This document shows, one piece after another, positions 32,216 to 43,639 of a stretch of DNA of 64,000 nucleotides. How positions within the stretch are numbered: position 1 is the stretch's first letter; each line of letters starts with the position of its first letter. Under the pieces are notes generated by a model that saw only the letters and a list, made by a program, of their open reading frames with translations, was not told the origin of the DNA and did no database searches. Position numbers and translations under genes: made by a program. Origin of the DNA: Rhizomys pruinosus (Eukaryota > Chordata > Mammalia > Rodentia > Spalacidae). The stretch spans positions 454,644 through 518,643 of the forward strand of contig VZQC01000334.1 of assembly GCA_009823505.1 (NCBI GenBank), given 5' to 3'.

Positions 32216-32662
32216 AAGTGAAGTAACACAGTCCCAGAAAGATAAACGGAGAATGGTTTCCCTCATTTGTGGATGCTAACACCAAATCCCCAGATGAAAG
32301 GCAAGCTGAATAACATTATTGTTATATTCCTGTTTATCTGAAAGCAACTATGTTGTTATAATGTAACTCTCTTAACGGGCTGTAGAATCGATCCACCACT
32401 TTCAGACTCTGTAATTACTATATATGAGTGGAAAGTATGTATTCATATTTTAGACTAATATAAAATTAAATGAGGAACATGTGAATTCCTAAACATAAAA
32501 AAGACTGAGAGAAAGATACAAGACAGTTATAGCAGAGTGCATGATCTGGGGTGGGGTGAGGGGAAGGGAAAGGGGAATATGTCTAAACTGAACTGAGAAA
32601 TGATGTCTGAAATCCACAAAACATCAATAAAAGCATTATAAAAAATAACTTCCCCAAAAAAC

Positions 32663-32815
32663 AAAAGCTGAATGTGGTGGCACAAGCCTTTAATGTGAGC
32701 ACTCAGGAGGTAGAAGCATTTGGATCTCTGTGAGGCCAAGCTGGGTCTACATATCAAGTTCCAGGTCAGCTGGGGCTACAGTAAGACTTTGTCTCAAAAA
32801 ACAGAAATAAATAAA
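32663..32815 (+). mobile_element. B1 SINE, diverged
   Basis: 'gctgaatgtggtggcacaag', 'gagcactcaggaggtagaag' and tail 'gtctcaaaaaacag'. It sits 10 bp after the L1 TSD. Confidence 0.88.
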
Positions 32816-32821
32816 CACAAG

Positions 32822-32847
32822 CATACATACATACATACATACATACA
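32822..32847. repeat. (ATAC)n microsatellite
   Basis: Six ATAC units in the B1 tail. Confidence 0.93.
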
Positions 32848-32851
32848 CCCA

Positions 32852-32997
32852 TACCTTGTCTGGTATGGTGACACAGGACAGTAATCCTATCACTTGGGAG
32901 GCAAAGACAATAGAATCAGTACTTCAAGATCACCTTGGCTATACAGTGAGTTTGAGGCCAGCCTGAGCTACAAGAGACCCTGTCTCTAAAAGCCAAA
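32852..32997 (+). mobile_element. B1 SINE, diverged
   Basis: 'tggtatggtgacacaggaca', 'tcacttgggaggcaaagaca', 'gaggccagcctgagctacaa' and 'gagaccctgtctctaaaa'. Confidence 0.83.
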
Positions 32998-32999
32998 AT

Positions 33000-33654
33000 G
33001 TAAACAAATAATCAATAATAAATAACCCCCATGAAAAGGATTCCAAGATTTCCAAGCAGAGTCATCTTTGATTTGATTTAGCAACATGATTTGGGAGAAA
33101 CTGTTTTGGTTCTACCTCCTCTTCTGAGCAGGTTGACAGCAATGATCCCTCTAAGCCTAACATACAAGGATTCTTCTGTTTAACAGATTCGAAATGAAGA
33201 AAGACATTCTAGGTACATTGTATCAATTCAGTTCTAAATCTTTCTACTTTGTGAATGATGGCTTTACACAAATCACAATTTCCAGAGACTAGATATAGAA
33301 GATACAGAAGAAGGATATACTCTCCAGAGGTCTGCCATCCCCTCTCACTCTGACTATGCTGTCAACTTGAACTAAACCAACTCTCATTTCATAGCAATGG
33401 ATGAAGCAAAAATTGTAATCCATTGAATCACTGAGCCACCTATAGTTAGGAAATTTGAAATTTTATTTAGCTAATAAATTGAAGATTCAATAGGAGATCT
33501 GAGCATCCCATACCACCATTTTAATGATTCTGCTTCTTCTATTCTTTCGTTTTCAGGTTTGTTTTCTTTAATTCCACTAACCTAGAATTATTGCAGCTGT
33601 GCACAGCATGCTAATTTGATATTGTGTAGCTATTTTCCCTTTCCAAAATGATCC
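33000..33654. other. Unassigned sequence, no gene seen
   Basis: No repeat family recognised. No open frame over 60 codons outside the adjacent B1. Confidence 0.4.
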
Positions 33655-33822
33655 TTTTGTTTTTTTTTGGGGGGGGGGTCTTTTTGAAACAGGGTCCTCC
33701 TATAACTCCAGCCATCCTGGAACTTGCTATGGAGTCCAGGCTGGCCTTAAACTCACAGAGATCTGCCTGGTTCTGCTTCCCATGAGCTGAGACTAAAGCA
33801 CATGCCACCACACCCAGCTCCT
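33655..33822 (-). mobile_element. B1 SINE, antisense
   Basis: 'gaaacagggtcctcctataa', 'aggctggccttaaactcaca', ending 'catgccaccacacccagctc'. A run of ten Gs within the tail complement is a likely sequencing-difficult spot. Confidence 0.9.
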
Positions 33823-34386
33823 TATGTTTCTTTAAGAATAAGCATTTTTTAAATTTTGCTTCAAAACTCCTAGAATATAAAGCATATTTTCATTGTTTTC
33901 CTTTATCTTTTCATGTTTCTCCTCTTCTTTAATTCAAAGCTCAATTCAGACTTTAGTCCCCACTGTTCCAACTTAACATTCTACAGTGAGTAGGTCATTC
34001 TCTTGAATCTCTTTACTGCAGAGTAAATCACCCTGAGAATGGAGCGGAGAAGTCGTTTTCTGTAGGCCATCTCCTTGTGGGAGGCTGGGAATCAGGATGT
34101 CTGGCAGGAGCCTCTGCCTGGCCTCAGAGCACAAATCCCTTCCCAACCCAGAGCTCAACTTTCTCATCTGTTATTTAACACAAAAAAAAGGAGCTGGGAA
34201 AGTAGAAATGCTTTTGAAAACCAATGACACAACATAATGGATGAAGAAACCAGGTAAGGGGGCGGGGGACAAAATGCCAGCATCTATGACCTAGCCAAGA
34301 GCACTGTTATCTAACTTCAGTCAAAACAACTGTAATATTGATATTTTCCCCCAGGAACAATAGAAATGAAAAGTTTTGATGTGAAA
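33823..34386. other. Unassigned sequence, no gene seen
   Basis: No known repeat. A 64-codon minus frame (33973-34167) is unsupported. Confidence 0.4.
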
Positions 34387-34391
34387 TTGCC

Positions 34392-34771
34392 TGTTCTATT
34401 TACTTTCTATTGCTGTGATAAAAACACTAACCAAAACCCACCTGAGGTGGCAAGGTCTATTCACTTACAGGTCACAGTGTATCATTAAGGGAAGCCAAGG
34501 CGGGAACTTGGCAGGAGCCTGAAGCACAGACCATGGAGGAACTCTGCTTACTGGCTTGCTCCTCTGGCCAGCACCAGTCTGCTTTCTTAGTCAATTCAGG
34601 ACCATGTGCCCATGGGTGGCACTGCCCACAGTGGTCTGAGCCCTTCCACATCACTCAAAACTCAAGAAAATGACCCACAGACATGGCCACAGGCCATTCC
34701 AATGGAGACAATTCCCCAATTGAGGTTTCCTCACCCAGGTGTCAAGTTGACAGTTGAAGCTCTCCAGCACA
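34392..34771 (-). mobile_element. Solo LTR, MaLR-like rodent family, antisense, with TSD
   Basis: Third copy of the LTR family at 18969 and 20032. Flanked by ttgcc (34387-34391 and 34772-34776). Ends tgttct...gcaca. The TATA/AATAAA area is more eroded than in the 20032 copy. Confidence 0.88.
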
Positions 34772-34849
34772 TTGCCTATTATTCAATGTTCACTATTAAT
34801 TTTCTAGTTTATGTGCAGACATATATGCACATGTTTGTGTGTATAGGTA

Positions 34850-35067
34850 TGTTTTTATGTGTATGAATGTACTGTCTGCATGTAGGTTTGTGCACTCATG
34901 TCGCACAATATGTCGTGCAATGCCTCGGAGGTCAGAAGAGGGTTTCGGATTCCCCTGGAACTGAAGTTAAAGACAGTTCTCAGCTGCCGTGTGGGTGCTG
35001 GGAATCGAACCCGAGTCCTCTGCAAGAGCAGTCAGCACTCTTAACCACTAGGCCATCTCTCCAGCCC
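34850..35067 (-). mobile_element. B2 SINE, antisense
   Basis: 'gaatgtactgtctgcatgta' start and 'ggccatctctccagcccc' end. Lacks the internal duplication of the 22577 copy. A short local duplication 'atgtcgcacaat' and 'atgtcgtgcaat' lies near 34897-34921. Confidence 0.92.
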
Positions 35068-35084
35068 CAAAATAGATGTGTTTT

Positions 35085-35338
35085 TATGTGCACAGAAGCT
35101 GGCTATTGTTCCTCAGGATACTGTCTACTGGCCTGGAACTTGCATGTAGACTAGGCAGGCTGGCCAGCAAACCAAGGGTTCTGTCGCCACTGCCCCAGTG
35201 CTAGGAACACGAGCTTGTGCCACAGTGCCCAGTTTCCTGAGGGGAGGTGGAGAGGCTTCTGCTTGGTTCTGGGGATTGAATTCAGGTCCTCGTGTTTACA
35301 CAGTGAGCATTTTACTAACTGAGCTATCTCCCTAGGCC
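35085..35338 (-). mobile_element. Composite B4/RSINE-like SINE, antisense, diverged
   Basis: B1-like middle ('actggcctggaacttgcatg', 'cagtgctaggaacacgagct') and a tRNA-like end ('gggattgaattcaggtcctc', 'ctgagctatctccctagg'). Confidence 0.7.
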
Positions 35339-35339
35339 C

Positions 35340-36405
35340 CTGATTCTATATTTTAATATAGTATGATCTGGACAGAAATGTCTACGGTCCTAAAAAGATG
35401 CCTGTAGCACAAAATGGTGTTCCTTCTTACCTAAATTGAAATCCATTCTCCTCTGAAGGGTTTGTTGACATGGACTTGTCCAAAGTTCATCCACTCACAC
35501 AGTGGAAACCCTTTCACCATGCAAATATCAAGCTTGAGGAACCTTCTGTAAGTAAAGCCAGATGTGACCTAAGCACATCTGCTGCACATCCCTGACAGTC
35601 ACACACCCTACGGAACTGCCATCCTTCAGGGGACAGCCCAGGTGTCTCCTCCTTGTTGAAGAATTCCTCTGCCATTCTCCACCATGACTCAACCCCAAAT
35701 AGAAGTTTTTCTCTCACACCTTCTCTTAGCACACACTGTGCTCACTTGCTCTCAACCAGTGCATGGGCTCACTGAGACCCAAACCAGGCCTTTCTCATTT
35801 TTATACACCCAGCATTTAGTTTAGGGCCTGTCACATACCAAGGAATTATAAGAACAGGATCCAAAAAAACAAACAAACAAAAAAAGAATAGGATCATAGA
35901 ATCTACCTGGCCTTTGTTTGGAACCTGTTTTGAAATGTAGCTTTTGTTATTATTCAGAATAATAAGACCCTCAGACCAGAAGATATTTACCATTGAAAGG
36001 GTAGACAGAGCCCAAGAGGAGGGATGGGCTGTGACAAGAAAGTGTTCACATGGGAGCATCAAAGTTGGTCAGGTGGCAGAGAATGAGGGGAAAATCCAGA
36101 CCAAGGTCTTTACAGTGCTTTTCCTCTGGAAGGAATGGTAGACAAGAAAGGGGCTGCTGCTGTGAGTTAGTGCATCAGGGCTCCGGAGCCTGGTCCTGGG
36201 GGGCTAAAGCAGGGACATGTAAAATCTGGATCTGAAGGTGGCTGGATGGGGGGCCCTGTATCTGTGGGTTAGCACATGAAAGAAGCAGTCAAACTTGCTT
36301 GTTATGGCTAAGAACTAGCTAGCACTGAGAAGGTTAGTCTTCTCAGGATCCCTGCAAGCTCTTAAAGCACCAAAACATCAGAACTGGACGATAAAAAGGC
36401 ATGAT
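35340..36405. other. Unassigned sequence, no gene seen
   Basis: About 1 kb without a recognised SINE. Frames of 60-97 codons overlap on both strands and none has a domain. Confidence 0.4.
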
Positions 36406-36407
36406 GG

Positions 36408-36616
36408 GGTCTGGGATGTAGCTCAGTTGGCAGAGCATTTGCCTAGCATGTGCAAACCCGTGCCCAGTCCCTAGCACTGCATAGACCAGGTGCAGTGATA
36501 CACAGCTATAATCACAGCACCTGGGAGATGGAGGAGACAGGAGGACCAGGAATTCAGTTATCCTGTTACATAGCAAGTTTGAGGCCAGCCTGGGCTGGAT
36601 GAGACCCTGTGTTTAA
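36408..36616 (+). mobile_element. ID-B1 composite SINE
   Basis: ID-like head 'gggatgtagctcagttggca', 'gagcatttgcctagcatgtg' with tRNA-type A and B boxes, then a B1-like body 'gaggccagcctgggctggat' and 'gagaccctgtgtttaaa'. Not a tRNA gene. Confidence 0.85.
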
Positions 36617-36695
36617 AGGAAGGAAGGAAGGAAGGAAGGAAGGAAGGAAGAAGGAAAGGAAGGGAGGGAGGGAGGGAGGGAGGGAAAAGAAAGAA
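36617..36695. repeat. (GGAA)n/(GGGA)n microsatellite
   Basis: GGAA units, then GGGA units, as the tail of the preceding SINE. The Pro/Ser/Phe-rich and Gly/Arg/Lys-rich frames across it are artefacts. Confidence 0.95.
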
Positions 36696-36699
36696 AGAA

Positions 36700-37390
36700 G
36701 GCATGATCAATACAGAGCCCTGCAGGTAGAACTTAATGAAGTTCAAGCAGAGGTGAGCCATTCTGTGAGCTGGGGGAAGAATGGCTTTGTAGAAATGGTG
36801 GTCACCCAGCAAGTACATATCTGATACCACAAGAGGCAGCAAATGAATGCCAGTCACAGGTATATAGTCAAGAGCTAATGTGTGTGGTTCCTTCTCCCTC
36901 ACAAAATAGGAAAGGTGTCAGGGAGTTTCCATTCTTAGGGTTTATGGAGAGTCCATGGAGGCCGGGAGGCTGGCTGGCTCTGGACCACCTCTGCTTTTTG
37001 GTTTTAGCTGCACTCACTCACATGCATTTTCTGTGGATGTCACCACAGTGGCCCAGACATTCCTTCTCTAATTTCCATAGACACAGACGGGGGACAACAG
37101 CTGCCTCACACAAGACACAAGTCAACATGGCGAAGGATTTGTGAGGAGACAGATGAAGCACTCACACGGGACAGCGGAAACAGCCACAAATCCCTCGGAA
37201 GGCCTGTTGCTTTGCCTCGGCCTCTGAACCCTGCAGCTCCTCTGTTGCCCCAAGCCCCATTGCGCGGGAGCCACACCAGCTACCGCATCTCGCCATTGAG
37301 GCCGTTTCCATAGCTTTCACGGCGCCTCCTTTGTTTTAACTTAATCTTTTTGTCTTTCTTTCCCTTGTTTTTGTTTCTTTATTTCTTTAG
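36700..37390. other. Unassigned sequence with a small CpG-bearing patch
   Basis: 37150-37330 holds about 11 CpG in roughly 180 bp, unusual for this window, with no repeat recognised. Too short for a CpG island. Confidence 0.35.
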
Positions 37391-37391
37391 T

Positions 37392-37519
37392 TTGTTTTGT
37401 TTTGCTTTGCGATGGGGTCTCATGTAGCCCAGGCTTCCCTCCAAGAGTCTGAAGTACAGGCTGCCCTTGAACGCCTGACCCTAACGCTGGGATTAAAGAC
37501 ATTCACCACCATACCTGTC
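37392..37519 (-). mobile_element. B1 SINE, antisense, old
   Basis: 'gatggggtctcatgtagccc', 'gctgcccttgaacgcctgac', 'gctgggattaaagacattca'. Heavily diverged. Confidence 0.75.
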
Positions 37520-40519
37520 CTTCTGTCTTTTCCTTCACACCCCCATAACAGTCCACATCAATACCCCACCCAGAACCCTACAAACCTCAAGCTCCTTCTT
37601 CGCACTTTTGTTCCCTTTGAGGACTGAGTCACTGTGGGCTCTCATACACTCCCAGCCCCCAAACGGGTAGCTCCCCCCCTCCCCCGCACCCCTGGTTAAA
37701 CAAAGGCACCTTCCTTCTGGGGCTGTCCAGTGCCTGCCATCCTTCACACCATGCTGCAGAGCCTGAAGACAAATGGTAGAGGCCAGGCCAGACCCTACAA
37801 AAGAAATGTTTTCCCCCTTCAAAGTCTGGGAACTCAAAAGGGAAGTTCACTAGGACTCGCCTTCACATCTTACAATGTGACCCAAGACAACAAATGCATA
37901 ATTCAGAGCCTTTTCTTTTTTAAATTTTCCCTGACATACTGGACACATAGCAACAGGGCTCTGACGTCACCTGTATTCAGCCTCCTTCAAGTAGCTTAGA
38001 ACCAGCTTGGGAGACAGGAAGCAGTTTCCTCAACCGGATTCACAGAAAGGAAGATGAGGGAATTTGGGTTGAATTTGGCTCTCTTTCTTGCTTTCCTGTG
38101 GGAATGAAAATAACATCCAAAACATCTCAGCATTAAGTCCTGGCTAATCAGAAAAACATCCCCTCAGCCTCTGGCCCAACTATGAGGCCAGTGGTGACTC
38201 CAGCCGGGTGGGGCCAGGGGAGGGATGTGTCCCTGAGAAGAACTGCTCCAATTCACACTTGACACCAAGCAAACCTTGCAGCCTTGGATTTAAAGGTAAA
38301 CGTCCTCATCACCTAGCAAGGTTTGTTTTCATTTTACCCATTTTCTAAACTAACAGTGTTTTCCATACAATTCCAGTGTCTTGGCAGAGGGAAGACTGTG
38401 ATGTCATATTTGAACTATTCATTATGGATCTAATATGTGAGGGGAAATGGCCGATTCTTTTCTGGCTCTGTGTGCAATGGCAGGAAGAGCATTCTCTATC
38501 CAGTTAAGAATAAATCAATATAAAAAAATTATAATTTCCCCCCAAAGAGGGCCAAAGCAGACAACCAGTGTAAATTAGAAGTTGGATACTTAGAGGCTTC
38601 ATAAGCTTGATATTTTTAGGAGCAGATAACTGATTGAATTCAAGTGCTCTATTGATAGGAAATAACAAAGAGAGAAGCAAGGAGACAGAAAGCAAGACAA
38701 AGAAATGGGAAAACTGACCCAGTCTCGGGAACTTTGATGTAGTATTTAGTCTCAGTAGTAGGGAGGAACAGGAGGAAGAGGTAGCTTCCAGTGGGTTCCT
38801 CAGCGATGGAACCCTTAAGTCTTCCTCCATCAGTTGTGGGGAGAAACGGGTTTGGAGACAGGCAGCAGCCTGGCTAGCTCTTGTATGTGAGTTATGCTGG
38901 GAAGAGAACGGCAGCTCAGAGCTTACCTGCTCACCTGCCACCGCATCACTGGACCACACATTTCATGCCCGTGTGAAAGTGGCATCTGCTGGGTAGTCTC
39001 CACCATACCTTAACCAAGAGCAGTTCCTTTCAGACAATAGCTTGGGTTTGAGCTTCTTGCCACTGCAGAAAACCACTCTTAGAAGGGATGTCTCTTCAAG
39101 GACAGCAAGATGGTAGAACTAGAACAAGCTCCAAGTTCAGCATCAGGTAGGGTCTCAACTCAAATCCACCTACTGTTTATTTAGGGAAAGTGAATCTCCT
39201 CAAGATAAATAAAACTGCCCAGCCACAGGAGCTGAGTGAGGGTCAAGATAGCCCAAGGCAGGAGAAGAAGTGCTTGAGCAATTATAGGAAGCATAAGGGA
39301 ATTCTGGGTACGCACACTGCTGCTATGAATGTGAGTCTGATGGAAGGTTGTCTTCCAAACAGAGCACAGCACAGCAGTCCCAGCCTTGAGCTTTGGTGTC
39401 ATTTTTGTGACTTGTCGTGTGTGGCCTAAGAAAGGAGCACAGAAGCCAGATGCTTTCCCAGAAAGGGACAGTAGTCCAAGGGCATGGATAAATCTGCTGG
39501 GACAATATCCTCAGATAGGATGTTAGGAACATCCCTGAACCGGGCACCATCCACTATGTGCCTCACTTCAGGGCACATCAAACCCAGAGATCGACATCCA
39601 GCAGACTGAGAGTCATTCAGTTCCAGAATCATCAAGGCAAGAACCACAGAGTTATCTTCTGTCTTGAATCCCTAATTCAAGTCTGGCAAATCTTACTGAA
39701 ATGGGAGATTGGAATAGATTGGGATTAACTGTACCCCTACGTAGTAGTTGCCTGACATTTCAGCCCATGCTCTAAGAAAAGTACGCATCTTCAAAGGCTA
39801 GGATCCTCCTCTTCCTTTCTCGTCCTCTTCCTCTCTTTTCCATAACATTTATAATAGTCTTAGCACCTGTCCCACATCTTCTCTGTCAAGAGTTTGTGCT
39901 CTGAGCCAAACTCAATAAATCATTCTCTTCATCTGTGTTCATCCCAATGAATCTCTAACCCAAAATACATGCTATGAACAGACATAGCAAATATAGCCAT
40001 ATAGGGTATCTAACTGAAACCACTTGGGAGGGGCAGCTGGGAGCCCTCTGATTTCAACAGTCCCGAAGCAGACCTTAGCTGCCTTAGCAAACTCTTAGCT
40101 AAAGACCCAAAGGACTGTACTATAAATGACTCCAATTAAATCTCTTCTCCTTCTCTTCTCTTCCCCAGGTCTTCAGACACAAGTTTGAATGGCTGCATCT
40201 CTCCTCCCTCCTATGGTCTACACACAGAGCAATGAACCACATCCACAGTAAGTATCTGCAATCTCTAAGAACCTCTTTGAACCTATAAGCTTCTGGTCTG
40301 AGTTGTAACCAGATAATTTCAAACAACAGGCAACATGCTGGGCCAGGAATGCATCTATCTGTGGATAGCTCTGAAATTCTCTCAAAGCATCAACTTGCAC
40401 TCCATATTGAGAAACTTGCAAACAACATAGGTGTCATCCGAGATCAGGAGTAGAGGCTTGGAGGTATGGCTTCACTCCTGAATGCAAGGCCCCTTCATAA
40501 ATATTGATGTAGCCCCTTT

Positions 40520-40660
40520 TATTGCCAGATAGTCCTCAAAGTACTACACAAACATAAATTCACTTCATCTTAGTTACAGCTTTCTGAAGAGGTTATTATG
40601 ATTATGTCCATTTAACTGATAAGAAAATTCAGCAACAAACCAATTAAGAAGATTGACTAA
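40520..40660 (+). mobile_element. MIR-like SINE fragment
   Basis: 'ggttattatgattatgtcca', 'tttaactgataagaaaattc' and 'agcaacaaaccaattaag' follow the MIR middle-to-end order with many changes. Confidence 0.5.
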
Positions 40661-41422
40661 GCACACTGTTCCACAAACATAGACAAACATTTGTGTCTTC
40701 CCACAATGTCAGAATTTAACAAATAACAATGAATTCTGAAGGTTCTGTGGTTTTGATGGCAACAATTTGTTATATAACCATGCCTTGCTTGGTAACCTGG
40801 CCAAGGTGACTGACTGCAAGTCTTTTTATTCTAGTTTTAATTATTAATCTTAACATTCATATTTTACAAATTTTATCACACAGTAAATATATATGTATAT
40901 GTATTATGTGCATTTGCGGTTTACGGAATGCATACAAGTTAAAGAGGCTGCAACAAAATTCAAAAGGTTTTAGAAGGGGGCAGTGAGAAAACCTGTATTG
41001 ATAAGAATGAATCAGACCAGTGTGGAGAGGGAATTTCTGCTGGAGCTGCTGCAGTCAGGGTTTGAGAGCACAGCTGTTGTCGCTGAGAGGTGAAAGAAAG
41101 GCTAAGCCATGTCTGAAGCAGAAAACAGTGGGTCCAGACAGACAAGTGAACAGGTGGACAAGCAGGACACATCAACAGCAGGGACCAACCTGAGCAGACA
41201 TTCCAAGGACAGTAGAAGAGTCCTCTGCTGGCTGGCCCTTGATATCCACACAGCAGGTATCAGATGATAGGTTGGTGTGGGGCCATGACAGTGTTAGGAT
41301 TCCATCAGTTTATGGGGTCCAGGGGAGGGAGTTCCAGCCTTTTCTTGGTCTGATGTGTCTGCCTAGTCTCCCTGATAAGATCTTAATATACTCTGTGCTG
41401 TGGCCCCTGCGATCTCAATTCA

Positions 41423-41491
41423 CCCTGATAAATTTATAGGATCGCTTCCTTTCTACCCCTGATAAATTTATAGGATCGCTTCCTTTCTACT
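41423..41491. repeat. 34-bp direct repeat, two copies
   Basis: 'ccctgataaatttatagg' plus 'atcgcttcctttctac' occurs twice with a 34-bp offset (gataaattt at 41427 and 41461) and no differences. Confidence 0.93.
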
Positions 41492-42559
41492 CCCAAGAAT
41501 AAGCCAATTTCGGTCTCTGCTGGATGGGTGGGCCCACCAAGGTGTTGCAGTGTCCTACGCCTTCAAAGCGGAGTCAAAATCTGCTTGTAAAATGGAGTCT
41601 TCTATGGCAAGGCACAGCCTGGAAATGCACCGTTTTATATAGTATAGAGTAACTTGGATGAGGGCCTGATCTCAATGGAAACGCAGGTACTAAGAGCTCA
41701 GTAACGTCCTGGAATTTCATAAAATCAACATTCACACTGAAGGGCTAGAGGACGGAAAACAAAATCCCCTGCAGGGGCGGCAAGAGCAGTGGAAAGTCAG
41801 ACCCCTGATGCCCACAGCATTTTTGGTCCTCTGTTTTCAAAAGGCAGGAATCCGTCTTTTTCTAGCCTGTGGCATGGAGAGGTAGGTAGGGTTTAGATGA
41901 AGTGTAACAGTGGCTTTACAAGACAGCTTCCTTCTCAGAGCCTTCCCTCGTGTGCATCTTCAAGGTGGAGGACAGGATACACCTTCTCCAGGGCAAGCAA
42001 TGAAGAATCCTTTCTTTTTCAAGGAGCATCTCACAGGACTAAATCTCTCTAATAGGTGCATTTTGGAAACAGCAGCACAAAGCAGGGGAAAGTTGAGGAA
42101 GCTATTGCCGAACACTAAATGCGATGATCAGCCCTCCTCAGAACTCATACGGATGTCACCTTAGCCTCCCTTTCCCGACAGTACACTTGTCTAGACTTAC
42201 AGTGTCGTCTTCCTCCCACCACAACGGAGAAACTCCCATGTGACTTATCTTAGTAATCATCTTCACAGTAGCAAGCACAGTTTCTTGCCTTAGACACCCA
42301 CATGCTTATTGAATAAATAAATGAACACAGCTAAACCATTTCCATATGAGAGGAACAGAAGCTGGGTTCCCAAGAAAAGACGAGAGAAATCAATAAAATT
42401 AAAATCGAGAGCACCTGTGTCGGGATGGGTTTTGATGGTGTATTGAGAAATAAAGCAAAGCCTCCTGTTCCTGTGAGAGTCAGTCTGTTGACAACAGAAA
42501 CGGGGGAGGGAGGAGGAAAAGAAGGTTCTGGGTTAGTTAGCTTTTAAGACTGAAAGAAA

Positions 42560-42797
42560 TAGGAGCCGGAGAGATGGCTCAGTGTGCTGGCTGCTCTCGA
42601 AGAGGAGAAGAGGACCTGGGTTCTATTTCCAGTTCCTGTAAAGTGGCTAACAACCATCTGTAACTCCAGTTCCAGGAGATCCAACACCCTCTTCTGACCT
42701 CTGAGGGCATTGCACAACACCAGTGTACTTACATACATACAGTCAATATGCTCACATACATAAAATAAGAAACAGTAATAAATAAAATATAAAAAGA
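42560..42797 (+). mobile_element. B2 SINE
   Basis: 'agccggagagatggctcagt', 'gaccttcttctgacctctga'-type middle and an A-rich tail. Has a small 'gaagaggagaagaggacc' duplication near 42600. Confidence 0.9.
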
Positions 42798-42809
42798 CTA
42801 AGGGTAACA

Positions 42810-42950
42810 TCCACTTCACACCCTTTAGAATTGCAGATTTTTTTAAAGCAGCAAGAGTTAACAAAGATGTGGAGCAACTGGAGCTCTTGTGCACCAGTGA
42901 TGGGAATGTAAATGAGACAAATAAAAGGGAGACTAACGTGGAGTAAAACA
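42810..42950 (+). mobile_element. Old L1 (L1M-like) ORF2 fragment
   Basis: 'cacttcacaccctttagaat', 'gtggagcaactggagctctt' and 'ccagtgatgggaatgtaaat' match the ORF2 C-terminal DNA of old L1. The same element seems to resume at about 43640. Confidence 0.6.
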
Positions 42951-43440
42951 GAATGACGCTTGTGCCCCACATGGGGGTCTTTCCCTCCCATGGTCCCCCA
43001 AATGAAGTCCAGTAAGCACACATCCTGCCTTGATCCCCCTGCACTGGCCTCTACGATACAGCCCAGGTAGTCCAACAATGGCAGGCTATATTCTGATGAG
43101 ACTGACATCCCCTTAGCTGTTTAGTCCACAAGCTGGGTATCTCAGCAGTCCCCATCTGGCATTGAAGGTTTGGAGGATTCTTGGAGAGATATGAGTCCTC
43201 AGTCCATATTGGAAGGTTAAAAACCTGTGTCTCATGGCAGGATTGATAGTTGTTTGGGATTGCAAGGAGAAACTTTTGAGCACTTCGTTAAGGAAACCAT
43301 GGCATCTTTTAGGGGAAAAAAAAACCTACATTCAAGTGATATGTGTATGTATGTATATATATTTTTATGTATATATATATATATAACTATGTATATATAT
43401 GTATATATACTGTAGCAATACAAGTTGGAGAGAACAAAAA
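42950..43440 (+). mobile_element. Second copy of the unrecognised repeat, 5'-inverted
   Basis: Left part (about 42953-43200) is the reverse complement of 28545-28785. Right part (about 43236-43440) is in direct orientation and matches 28783-29038. The inner ends meet where the original is contiguous. The right part ends with a TG/TA microsatellite and 'gcaatacaagttggagagaac' plus A. An inversion of this type points to L1-driven twin priming. Confidence 0.75.
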
Positions 43441-43639
43441 TTTTTTTATCATAGCACCCTTGTGCCTTCTTGTTTAGAAAGTTGCTGCTGAGAAAATCAT
43501 GGCTAGTATAGAACTATTTCATACATTAGTAATTTTTCTCTTGCTGTGTTCAAAATTCTCTATGTTTCTGATTTTCAAGGTGAAAATATTTGCTTTATAA
43601 CAAAACAAGATATAACTTATTTTACACTTAAAAACCTGA

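Larger units (their letters stand above)
29659..32639 (+). mobile_element. Twin-primed L1 LINE (5' inversion) with TSD
   Basis: Flanked by aaaaaataacttcc (29645-29658 and 32640-32653). The left part, 29659-31246, is antisense ORF2. The right part, 31247-32639, is sense ORF2 C-terminus plus 3' UTR. The left end of the inverted part (reverse complement '...aaacctcaatgg') runs straight into the start of the sense part ('aatggaggaaagat'), so the two pieces were once contiguous. This is the signature of twin priming. 5'-truncated and dead. Confidence 0.95.
37520..42556. other. SINE-poor 5-kb stretch, no gene proven
   Basis: The longest part of the window in which I recognise almost no rodent SINE or LINE, only a MIR-like piece near 40520-40660. 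Frames of 60-151 codons occur (for example minus 38504-38959), without domains, and overlap one another. Composition is ordinary. It could be regulatory or intronic DNA, or part of a gene with short exons I cannot see. Confidence 0.4.

Noticed and set aside
36609..36902. Frames over the GGAA/GGGA tract
   Set aside because: Microsatellite artefacts in a SINE tail.
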